Assembly (NCBI GenBank): GCA_965649825.1
Contig: OZ287696.1
Location: 1,240,001 to 1,304,000 of the forward strand
Length of the DNA stretch: 64,000 bases
Direction: 5' to 3'
From: Penicillus capitatus
Taxonomy: Eukaryota > Chlorophyta
Shown here: in pieces, positions 43,853 through 55,600 of the stretch
Layout: each line of letters starts with the position of its first letter
Position numbering within the stretch: the stretch's first letter is position 1
Notes under the pieces: generated by a model
What the model saw: only the letters and a program-made list of their open reading frames with translations
The model's database searches: none
What the model was told of the DNA's origin: nothing
Position numbers and translations under genes: made by a program

Positions 43853-46645
43853 TCAAAATCTCTCACCGACGTTGATCATAAGCGATCCCTTTCCAAGATT
43901 CGTATCTCTCGAGTATTCGAGTCTAGCTGGGCCGACCTTCAGTCCTGCTCCATATGTCACTCCAGATCCTGGCTTTCGGAAATAGACTGTCGGATTTCCA
44001 GGGACATCCTTTGACGAATTTAGATCCCATGCACCTTCTGCAAAGGCATACATCTGCTGATTAATGAAGGGCGTTGGCAATCTCAACTCCGCGGCTGCTT
44101 CCAGAAAATGGCGAGAGGTACCCAACTCGCCAAGATTGACACCCCTAACCGAATGAGGCCCGCCCAGAGGGAAAGCATCGTAAGAGGCAAGATCTCCAAG
44201 AGCACATCCAAGCTTGCCATGCAGCACCAACACTTTTGGCACTCGGAATCCAGTAGATTCTCTCAGTTTTACGAAACGGGTCATGGAGACGACTAGTCGA
44301 TTAAAGAAACCACCGATGCCTGTGCCTTGATCGACAAGATACATGTCGCGTGCACCTACTGGGGCGCCATTGACAGAGTACGTCGTATCACGGACCACGT
44401 TTGCCTGGAAGTATATTTGTTGATCTTGGCCTTCTCCTAACGTCGTAGGAGGCCCATCATTCTGAGAGGCATTGCGGAATCCTCTCGAGATGATGGTTCC
44501 TGAGTCATCGTACGTCATGATCTCTTGCATCACAATACCCATACTGCTGCGACTGTTGCAGCTGTGTTGTTCATTCAGTGAGAGCTTGGCCCCCGATCGG
44601 TGCACAAAAACTGGGGGAACCTCCTCTCCTGTTGGCCCCGCCGTGAAGACGCTGCTGATGCGACGGGAATTGAAAACGATTCCACTCAATGATGTCTTCT
44701 TCGGATCCCTTTCTCCGAGAATATACGGTCTCTTCATTTCGATCTTGTAACCAATGTCTCGTGGATCGAAGACGTTGGAAGTGGTCACCGTGCCTGTCAG
44801 GTTATTGCCTTTGCCCAGCAGATTGCGGTGATCGATCAAGATCGTGGCGCCAGGGATGACGGATTCCGGCAACGGAATACCATTCTGTCGACGAACTTGC
44901 CAGTCGAGTTCGATCTACACACAACTCTGGCCGTTGTCAGACAATGACAGTGTTGTGGCGACCTCTGTTGTCCTCATCGGACGTTCCTTCACCATGACCG
45001 TCACATCCACCAGCCGCTCATCTCTGCGATTCTGCTCCGGCAGAACCTGAACGTTCTCGTACATCCCTGTAGCGATCAGATCCCGCAACGCCCGACGACT
45101 GTCCTCCTGATTGTACAGCTGTCCTTTCTACATCACAAACAATACTGCCACATTATTCTCTGCATCGGACACAGTGGCCTTCCAGAGGTACAGACGGACA
45201 GAGTGAATAGACTCAGAGTACGCGATTCTACATCGGTCGTCGCAACGTTGCACGACTGCAAGGCAACGAGCTTCATAGATAAGATCAAGTTTCGGTCATC
45301 ATCGTCTGCGAGATGTATAAAGGCAGGAATGTAAACGTACCACGAACGATAGCTCTCTGCGGATGAAGCTGTGTGGTGTTGCATTCCCTCTCTTCTTCTC
45401 GTTGCCTTCGTCGTCGACAAACATCACTTTCACCGAATTCACACGACCCTCGATCACTTTGGCAACCACGTTTCCAGACAGGAGACCATCAAAGGTTCGA
45501 ATGTATGACATGATATATCCACGATCTTGATACCTAAGCACCAACCATGTCTGTATAGTCCAATGTTATAGGGGTGACCCTTCACAACCATTTCTCGACG
45601 ATATTGCGCATCATGCCAAGTGTCTGGATAGTGACTTTTGGCGCCGATTGTCCAGTGGTGATGTCGTGGTGGTACGTGTCCAGGACTTCGTCCACCACCT
45701 CGTCCGGAATGGCTTCAGCGCCTTCCGTTTTGAAACTCGTCATTTCAGGATACTCCGAAGATTTGAACACAAAGCTCACATCACACTTTTTCCCTTTGGT
45801 CCCTTTTACTGGGGTCACACGGATCTCGACATGGTCCACGCCCTCCGTACTACACAGCACATACCACGTGCTTACCATCTCCCACGACGGCAGAAACAAA
45901 CTTACTGTGAGAGCGTCTTAAGATCTTTACGCAGCTCCTCCTGTGTGCATCGGAATCCGGGTTGGCAATTGATCCCGGCAAAGAGATCCACATCTCTCGG
46001 GACACCGGGGCCGTTCGGTAAGCCAATGGCTGAGATCTTGTTGCATTCGAAGGGCGCTGTTGGATCGACGTAATCTTCCTCGTCGATATCCTCATCGAGG
46101 TACTCTTCGATTTCGCCCTCTTCTGATTCTTCCTCTTCTTCCTCTTCGCCTATTTCTTCTTCCTCTTCATCAGCTTCTTCGCCATCGCCCGTCTCCTCTT
46201 CCTCTTCGGTGACGGCAATCTGGAACAGTTCTTGTCCTGACGGATTTCCGCCGCCCCCATCGCCACCGCCACCCTCGCCGGGCGTCTCTCCGTTTCCGCC
46301 GCCACCGGAAGCGAGGGATTGGATATAGTGAAGACAGCTTTTGAGCGATGTTGTGTTCATGGCCCCAGTGATCGTGACCGCAAAGGCGAATCCTGGAGCG
46401 ACGGACGCGACAGAGGGTCGGAGCCACGATAGCCCTCGATGGTCCATCTTGCGTGCGCAGATGCGTTGAGAATGAATCGTTCGCGGTGGTAAAGGCGCCG
46501 AACGGACAATGGGTGTCCAGGAGGGCTTTCGTGTCACGGAAGAGTTGCGAACAAAAGGCATCGAGATGCGTTTGTTTTGCAACGAAGTGTTCGAAGGAGA
46601 TGACGAGAACGACCGCATTTGTGCAAAACAAGACGAAAACGTCAT
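43853..46645 (-). CDS. TOC75: Toc75, plastid outer-envelope protein import channel
   Basis: Five exons (45906-46645, 45589-45849, 45341-45533, 44963-45127, 43853-44914) give 806 residues; plant Toc75 is about 809. Residues 1-113 form a Ser/Arg-rich presequence. Residues 114-133 are polyglycine-like, as in plant Toc75, where a polyglycine stretch is needed for envelope targeting. Residues of about 147-192 are almost all Glu/Asp. POTRA repeats follow (KWYQDRGYIMSY, RRELSFVKGQLYNQEDSRRA), then the Omp85 barrel: GTVTTSNVFDPRD, SVFTAGPTGEEVPPVFVHR, NDGPPTTLGEGQDQQ, VDQGTGIGGFFNRL, FPLGGPHSVRGVNLGELGT and the terminal GSLMINVGERF. Toc75 conducts precursor proteins across the outer envelope. The third intron is long for this genome (213 nt). 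Confidence 0.95.
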
Positions 46646-46894
46646 CGAAAACCAGACCGTGCAGACTGGACGACGCTACTAGAACGGCTTGACTCGAACG
46701 CTGTCTTTTCTCCCACCAAACGCACACACATACCTTGACTCGATCGATCTGATGTGACGTCTGACGAGACCAGGCGAAAAACACCAGGCAGGAAGAGGAG
46801 TTCAAAAAGACGATCGTACGTCACATCATCATGCATGGATAGCAAGTACACAAGACAAGGACACTGATCCGAAGAGGATGAATTCTTCCTTCAT
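46646..46894. other. Spacer between YqgF stop and Toc75 start
   Basis: About 250 bp; the Toc75 promoter and 5' leader are expected here. A frame is open across it but shows no domain. Confidence 0.4.
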
Positions 46895-47669
46895 CTATTC
46901 CCCTTTGGATGGACCCCGTGGGCGGCTAGTGATTTCAAAGGCTCCAGCTGGACATTCGAAATAGCGTCTCAACAAAATCGCAGCAGCCGTTGCATCCAGA
47001 CCTTTCTGTCGCGGCCATGATACGTCAAAACCACAAGCGTGTGACGCCGTACCCGCTTTCGTCTTTGATGATGTCGTCGACTTCGTGATGGCGATCTTTC
47101 TAGTGACGTATAGACATCCTCCATGCCATCGTCAAAGTACTCCGATTCCAGACCTCTCTCGGCGTCGCGGGACGTCCGAAATTCATCTGCAGACCCACCG
47201 CCTTAGGATCTGCGTCGCTCGATGCTCGACGACAATACCGTACAGAAAGACGCGAATCTCATCTTCCGTCGCGGATGATGCCAACCATCGAGCAAAATTT
47301 CGACAACGGCGTCCCTAGCGACGCACATCGGCAGAGGTTCTCTGCTTAGACGGACGACCCCGTGACGTACATGTCTGGAATCTGTCGATGGGTCTGCTAT
47401 GCTGCCTGTGTATGTGCAGGGCATGCCCACAATGATCCCTTCCACACTTTCTGCTCTCGCTAACTGTAATGCCTCTCTCGCCGTCTCCATCCATACTCTC
47501 TCCGTCTTGATGACCTATCTCCGCCGAGTTCGAGATGGGTCAGTCCGTGATGAAGGTCGGATGACGGATGCACTTTGAGAGGACGTGGAGCAAACCCTCC
47601 ATGACTCACGGCGATTCCCGTGAGCTTCGTGCCACAGTCAATTCCCAGAACGTTGGGCAATGCCTTCAT
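46895..47669 (-). CDS. YqgF/RuvX-type Holliday-junction-resolvase-like protein
   Basis: About five exons start at ATG 47669. Motifs in order: NVLGIDCGTKLTGIAVS, the RNase H-fold start with the catalytic Asp; RPLK|VIKTERVWMETAREALQL across a 59-nt intron; EGIIVGMPCTYTGSIADPS; ARWLASSATEDEIRVFLY; EHRATQILR; and the C-terminal GLDATAAAILLRRYF. Bacterial YqgF acts in rRNA maturation and resembles RuvC resolvases. Eukaryotic copies are usually organellar, but no presequence is visible. The usual DE-R-xTT segment reads VVEHRAT, so the second acidic residue looks altered or an intron edge is misplaced. Introns of 41 and about 35 nt are needed near the C-terminus. It is divergent from the kinase only 60 bp away. 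Confidence 0.78.
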
Positions 47670-47729
47670 GTACGGCAGCTAGAATGCAGTTGATACCGAC
47701 ATTATTTCTCTTCGTTCTTTGATTTCGTG

Positions 47730-49436
47730 ATGTCCGCGGATTTGAATGAAACGCGCGACGCCGCAGCACCTGACGAATTACCAGTGGACTCGAGTTCGCA
47801 AAACAACGCAGCGAATAAAGGCTGGGAGAAAGTTCGGCGAAAAGTTATGTCTATCGTTGGAGCGTCCTGTAATTTTCATACACTCCGAGACATGTACGGC
47901 GAAATCGTCCTTGAGCCTGCCAAGCTTAAACTGATAAAGACAATAGCAAGTACGCCCCGGACAGACCGATTAAGGCCAACCTCCATTTTGTCAATATTCA
48001 GCGGGGAATTATGGAACCGTCGCCGAATTTGAGTACACTGAGGAAGATGGACAGACAACGCGCCTGGCAATAAAGAGACTGAGGCCTGGAGATGTCTCAG
48101 CACAGGTATACCCACACTAGGGTGGACTTCATCTTCACTAACAGAGGGAGAATGGCAACAGGGATTCCTGGATTTTATGAAAGAGGTCAAAATTCTCAAA
48201 CAGGTAAGAAGTCTCGTCTGACAGAACCGCACTGAGCTCTGATGGGCTGCTTACCAGTTGAGGCATAGTCGCATTGCTGCGTTTCGTGGGACGGGATATC
48301 TCCCAGCCGAGAATGAAGGAGAAGAAGATGACCTTTTCTTGGTTACACACATCCTAAGCTGACACTTGTGTGATGCGATGGCGTCTGGTCGAGGTCAGGC
48401 ACAAGAACTTATGGACGGTGGGACGCTGAGAGCAAAATTGGAGAAACAGAGAGCAATGAAAGACGAGAAACTCTACTCATTGTGCGATTGTGTTTGCACG
48501 AGACAGAGGGCAGTCAGTTGTCTACGTGTGTATGGTTTGCAGATCAGAAGGGCTAACGTGGTTGTTCGATGTTGCATGTGCATTGGCTTATCTCCACAAT
48601 TCTGAACCGTTGGTTATTCACAGAGATCTGAAGCCCGAGAACATCATGCTCACACGTATGTCCCGCACAGTTGTCTGCTCAGCTCGTCAAACGGCCTTTC
48701 AGAAGACCAAGTCGCCAAGATTGTCGACTTTGGTCTGCACAAAGTCGTTGGTAACACATCTTGCCTGACGGGGAGTACATGCGATTCATGTGGCACCGTT
48801 TAGACAAATGGGAGAGAGAAGACGCGCGGGATGAAGATGGATTTTATGACATGACAGGCGGAACAGGAGCATATGTTTACATGGCTCCCGAGGCCTTCTT
48901 AGGCCACAGATACAATCACAAAGTTGACGTTTTTTCATTTGCCATTGTTGCGTGGGAAGTCGTGCACTACCAAATGTTGATTACAAGAGTGTGCGTGACT
49001 GGCTCTGCTTCCGAAGTGAAGAACTATGCAAAGTATGTGGCAAAAGAAGGATTCCGGCCGCAACTCTCCGGGACATTACCGAAAGCTTTGGGTAAGAACA
49101 GCGATACATCTCTGTCCTCTGTTATGGCCACCTGAATGCGCAGCGGATTTAATTGATCAGATGTGGCAGCAAGACCCAACCAATCGGTAATCCCCTTCAC
49201 TGTTAATGCATGGATGATGTGTGACGTAGCCCCGAGTTCAACGAAATTGTTACAAGACTCAAAAAGATTCTCGGTATGCTCTGCACGAATCCGCCGATCA
49301 GATGTTGAAAGGAGACGTGTTTGTTGTAGACGAAGTGAAAGAAAAGGAAGAGCGAGATCGCGTCAAAGATGTGCCCAGATCGCCGTCGCCGCCGCCTAAG
49401 AAGTCATGGAAGTTATTGTGCTGCTTTGGCGCCTGA
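47730..49436 (+). CDS. TKL-type Ser/Thr protein kinase
   Basis: About ten exons start at ATG 47730 (MSADLNETRDAAAPDELPVD). The kinase domain has all key motifs across exon joins: TGNYGTVAEFEY, LAIKRLRPGD with the catalytic lysine, [85 protein letters not shown] and DPTNRPEFNEIVTRL. The pattern fits the tyrosine-kinase-like group (RAF/MLK-like). The short C-terminus is charged, then SPPPKKSWKLLCCFGA, whose paired cysteines may be acylated. One intron, between LTR and the exon with EDQVAKIVDFG, seems to be only 23 nt; the last one fits as 38 nt. The substrate is unknown. Confidence 0.85.
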
Positions 49437-49628
49437 TCTTTGCACCAACTTCCTACAAGTGTGCTTCGCGAAAGGCATGTCCCGACATCCTGTGTTTTCC
49501 ATTCTCGCTATCCTGATTCATTTTCTGCAATGCGAAAGACGGCGCATGCGTGACAAAAAGGAGTAGAGTGTAGTACCGCTGTGTAATCTGTCTGATTTCA
49601 GATTTCTCTCATTTCACACGCGGATTGC

Positions 49629-52600
49629 ATGCGAACATTGACGAACGACATGGACCTCAAGACCAAACGTACATGGCGCATCGCCATCGTCGCCATGCTT
49701 CTCTCAGTCGCCATTTCGAAACCCGAAGTGTCGAAGACGGAGCTCTGGGGAGACGGACTGCGCGTCGTCCATGCCGGCGAGATCTCGACCATCTATCTTC
49801 GGACGCGAGATCAAGAAGGTTTGACAAAGCGTGCGTCTGTTCCGGAAGCAGTGTGCAAACAGGCTCTCTTCTCCCGGTCGATGTTTCTGAGATCGCCGCT
49901 TACTGCCTCAGTCTGCCAGACAAGCCGGCAGATTTCTGTGACAGTGGTCCCACGGTCATTGCCGATTCGCCGTGGCAAATACGCGTGGAATTCGTCGTGG
50001 GACGTTTCGAGGCGGTCGAGCGCGATCCGTCTATTATGCACCCCAATCCTTTGCCCGATGACTTTTTCTCAGCGACTGAACATCGGATGCATATCACCGT
50101 CCTCGGAGATGCCGTCCCCGGAAGCCCATTTGCCCCACTCTTTCTTGGCGCTGACGAAATCGGACCAGCTAACTGCGAATTCCACGCCTCGTATCCTGTC
50201 ATCTTCGCCGGAGAAGGCGGAAGCGTCGGAGACCTCATTAAGATACGCGACAGATTCGGAAACAATATACGACCCGCGTCACTCGTCGAACGCATTTCCG
50301 GAAATCTCACTCTTTTGACTCCGTATGACTGGACGCCCATAGAAGACAAGCCAGCTGAATTGACGCCGACTTGGCTTTTTACTAACTGGTTTATCAGTAT
50401 GCAAGTCGATTGTTACGTGGCTGGACAGTACCGCTTGAACATTGATTACGCTCAAGACAATGACACTTCCGTTCCGATTCCGATTAGGCTGAGCAACGGT
50501 TCGACGTTGCAACCAAGCGTGACAGTCGAATGTGCACCAGGCAAGCTTCACTCTATTTCGCTGGAGAGGCAGGGCGAAGCTGCGCTTGGATCCGAAGTGA
50601 CTCTCGTTGCTCAGGCTTACGACAGTCAAGGAAATGCGGCATACTTCGGTCCTGCCGTGAGAAATGACACACTCGTGCCGATCGAGGAACAAGATATTGA
50701 TAATACCGAGGTCCTTATCGAACATGAGTCGTGCAGCTGTACGATGTTGAGCTCACTGGATGTGGAATTGATGACGGAAAGACCCGGATGCCTTTCTATA
50801 CGCTTCTCCACAGAGACCGCCGGAAAGCACACCATCCGAATTCTCTATAGGAACGTCGACTACGTTCAGAATCCGTTTGCGGTCGAACTCCAGTTGCTTC
50901 AGCGAGTTATCGATCCGACAGCTTCTGTAGTCGATGCGAGTTTCCTTTTTGTCATTGACAATATAATTCATCTGTACGCTGGAGAGGATAAGTGGTTCTT
51001 CGTGTACTTGCGTGACAAAGATGACACGCCAACCGAAGGCAATCCGGAGGAACTGGTAGCGAAGCTCTTTCGACAAGACGTACCTTCGCAAGATCCAACG
51101 ATACTGTCCAAACGGTCTATGGCCGGGCAGGGCATTGACGGAGTTTACGCCATCCAGATTAAGATGACAACTGCGGCGATGTATAGGCTGGTCGTCACTT
51201 ACCAGGGCATCGAGATTACAAATCCGTACAGCACAGTTATCATCTATCACTCTTTGGATGTCAGTCCTGAGCGGTCGTACATTGTGGGCTCTGCAATCGG
51301 CATCGAAATCGGACGGGAAGACGATCCACAGTACGATGAGCCAGAGCTCTATCGCCAGGTGGCCGGCCGAAACATGAGCTTAATCGTTATTGCAGTCGAC
51401 CCGTATGGAAACGAACATGGCTCGACGAAGCCAGGATTCACAATGAACCAGGAGATCATTTCTGCTTCCTCGTGGATGCAGGTCTACGAATGGGGAGACG
51501 GAAAGACGCGATTCTATTTTTCTATCCAGACGTCTGGAAGATACCACCTAAGAACGGACCTCGGCACAACACTCAACTATCAGGCATACTTAACAGTGTA
51601 TCCAGCCGAGCCAGTTGTTTCCGAATGTCGCTTATTCGATATGCAGTCCATCGTCGCTGGCGAGGAGGGATATGGATTTCTGTACGCCGAGGATCGATTT
51701 AGAAACGTCTACGATGAACGATTCTTCGACCTGTTCACCAACAGCCTGTTTGATATCACTCTGACCCACACTACAGCAGCCTCGGAAGATGGTCCTCACT
51801 CAGTCGTCTTCACTACGTACAACACAGCAATGAACGCCATGCAGTTTCGTTACAATCCGACACGGGCGGGCGAGTACAACGTAAGAGCGATGACTCAGAA
51901 CTCGCCGATCCCAGGTGGCGGCGGCACAATTAACGTCTGGATTTCAAGCATTGTCAGTCCAGAGAGGTCGTTTATCGTTGGCTCGGCAATAGGTATTGAA
52001 ATCGGACGGGAAGACGACCCACAGTACGATGAGCCAGAGCTCTATCGCCAGGTGGCTGGAACGAATATGAGCTTGATCGTTACGGCAGTCGACCCTTACG
52101 ACAACGTCCACATTTCGTCGAAGCCAGGATTCACGATGAATCAGGTAATCCGCTCAGCGGCAGTATCGATGCAGGTCTACGAATGGGGAGACGGAAAGAC
52201 ACGGTTCTATTTTTCTATTCAGACATCTGGAACCTACTACTTAAAAACGAAAGTCGGGACAGCGCTCAACTATGAGGCATACTTGGACGTGTCGCCAGCT
52301 GAGCCACTTGCTTCTAACTGTCGCGTATTCGATCTGCAGTTATCCGCTGGCGAGGAAAGACATGGATTTCTGCAAGTCCAGGATCGTTACAGAAACGTTT
52401 ACGATGCACAGTTCAGTGACATGATAGATGTCACACAATTTGAGGTCGGTCTGGTCCATAGTACAGCAGTTTCGGTAGACGACGTTCAAATGGTCGTCTT
52501 CAACGGATTCAATGCGCAACTGGACGCCGTGAAATTTAGCTACAGTCTGACGCAGACGGGAGAGTACATGATCGGTGCCTTCTTTCAGAATACTCCGATC

Positions 52601-55600
52601 CAAGGAAACGGCGATAGATTCGTCGTCGGGTTTTCCTCAGCTGTCAGTCCTGAGCGGTCGTACATTGTGGGCTCAGCAACTGGCATCGAAATCGGTCGAG
52701 AAGACGATCCACAATACGCCAGGCCAGAGGACTTTCGACAGGTAGCCGGCCTAAACATGAGCTTAATCGTCACGGCAGTCGATCCTTACGGAAACGAACA
52801 TACCTCGACGAAGCCAGGATTCACAATGAACCAGGAAATTGTTTCTGCCGCGGCATGGATGGAGGTTTATGAATGGGGAGACGGAAAGACGCGATTCTAC
52901 TTCTCGATCCACAGGTCTGGAACTTATTACTTGAGAACGGATTTTGGAACTGCGCTTAATTATGAGGCATACTTAGACGTATCGCCAGCTGAGCCGCTTG
53001 CTTCCAACTGTCGCGTATATGATGTACACTCCGTCAACGCTGGTGAAGAAGGACACGGATTTCTGGAAGTCGAAGATCGTTTTGCGAATGTTTACGACGC
53101 ACAGTTCAGAGACATGATCGACGTAACACAGTTTCATATCACTCTGACTCATAGCGAAGCAACGTCAGAAGATGACGCTCATCCGGTCGTCTTCACTGAG
53201 TACAATACGCAACTCAACGCCATGCAGTTTAGCTACAGTCTGACGCAAGCAGGAGAGTACACGATCTCAGCCGACTATCAGAACTCTCCGATGCAAGGAA
53301 ACGACGACACGTTTATCGTCTATCCTTCCATAGTTATCAGTCCTGAGCTGTCTTTCATCGTTGGCTCTGCAATCGGCATTGAAGTCGGACGGGAACATCA
53401 TCCTCAGTACGCCAGGCCAGAGGACTTTCTTCAAATGGCCGGCCTTAACATGAGCTTAATCGTTACGGCAGTCGACCCTTACGATAACGTCCACATCTCG
53501 TCGAAGCCTGGATTCACAATGAACCAGGAAATCACCTCTGCGGCGGCGTGGATGGAGGTCTACGAATGGGGAGACGGAAAGACGCGATTCTACTTTTCCA
53601 TTCACAGGTCTGGAATGTACTATCTGAGAACGGACCTCGGCACAACGCTCAACTATCAGGCACACTTATTCGTGTCGCCGGCAGAGCCTCTTGCTTCTAA
53701 CAGTCGGGTATTCGGCGTGCATTCTCTCGAGGCTGGCGAAGAAGGAGGTGGATTTCTGGAGGTCGAAGACCGTTTTGCCAACGTCTATGATACAATGTTC
53801 AGAGACTTGATCGACGTCACGCAATTTCATATCACTCTGAACCCCATTGCAGCAGATTCGGAGGATAGCACTTACCCAGTCGTTTTCACAGAGTACAATA
53901 CAGAACAAGACGCCATGCAGTTTCGCTATAGTCTGACGCAAGCAGGAGAATACACGATCGCAGCCGACTATCAGAACTCTTCGATGCAAGGAGACGGCGA
54001 CACGTTTATCGTCTATCCTTCCTCAGTTGTCAGTCCCGAGAGGTCGTTTATCGTGGGCTCGGCAATTGGTATCGAAATCGGACGGGAAGACGACATACAG
54101 TACGCAAGACCAGAGGACTTCCGTCAGGTGGCCGGCCTTAACATGAGCTTGATTGTTACAGCAGTCGACCCTTACGATAACGTCCACATTACGTCGAAGC
54201 CTGGATTCACAATGAATCAGGTGATCCGTTCAGCAGCGGCCTGGATGGAGGTCTATGAATGGGGAGACGGAAAGACGCGATTCTATTTTTCCATTCACAT
54301 ATCTCGAACCTACTATCTAAAAACGAAAGTCGGAACAGCGCTCAATTATGAGGCATACTTAGAGGTATCACCGGCAGAACCACTTGCTTCCAACTGTCGC
54401 GTGCTGGACGTACAATCCGTCAATGCTGGTGAAGATGGAGAAGGATTTCTGCAAGTTCAGGATCGTTTTGCGAATGTTTACGATGCACAATTCAGAGACA
54501 TGATCGACGTAACACAGTTTCATATCACTCTGACTCACAGCGAAGCAACGTCCGAAGATGACGCGCATCCGGTCGTCTTCACCGAGTACAATACAGAACA
54601 CGACGCTATGCGGTTTCGCTACAGTCTGACAAAGTCGGGAGAGTATACGATCACAGCCGACTATCAGAACTCTCCGATGCAAGGAGACGGCGACACGTTT
54701 ATCGTGTGGCCTTCCTCAGTTGTTAGTCCAGAGAGGTCGTTTATCGTGGGCTCTGCCATCGGCATCGAGGTCGGACGGGAACATCATCCTCAGTACGCAA
54801 GACCTGAGGACTTTCTCCAAATGGCCGGCCTTAACATGAGCTTAATCGTTACGGCAGTCGACCCTTACGATAACGTCCACATTTCGTCGAAGCCTGGATT
54901 CACAATGAATCAAGAAATCATTTCTGCAGCGGCGTGGATGGAGGTCTACGAATGGGGAGACGGAAAGACGCGATTCTACTTCTCTATCCACAGGTCTGGA
55001 ATGTACTATCTGAGAACAGACCTCGGCACAACGCTCAACTATCAGGCACACTTATTCGTGTCGCCAGCAGAGCCTCTTGCTTCCAACAGTCGGGTATTCG
55101 GCGTGCAGTCTCTCGAGGCTGGCGAAGAAGGAGGTGGATTTCTGGAAGTTGAGGATCGTTTTGCCAACGTCTATGATACAATGTTCAGAGACTTGATCGA
55201 CGTCACGCAATTTCATATCACTCTGAACCCCAGCTCAAGAGACTTGGAAGATGACGCTCAGCCAGTCGTCTTCACCGAGTATAATATGCAACTCGACGTC
55301 ATGCAGTTTCGCTATAGTCTGACGCAAGCAGGAGAGTACACGATCGCAGCCGACTATCAGAACTCTCCAATGCAAGGAGACGGCGATAAATTCGTCGTCT
55401 ATCCTTCCTCAGTTGTCAGTCCCGAGAGGTCGTTTATCGTTGGCTCGGCAATTGGCGTTGAAATCGGACGGGAACAGTACCTAAGGGCAGAGGATTATCG
55501 CCAGGTGGCTGGTCTAAATATGAGCTTCGTCATCACGGCAGTCGACCCTTACGGAAACGTCCACATCTCGTCGAAGCCTGGATTCACAATGAATCAGGAA

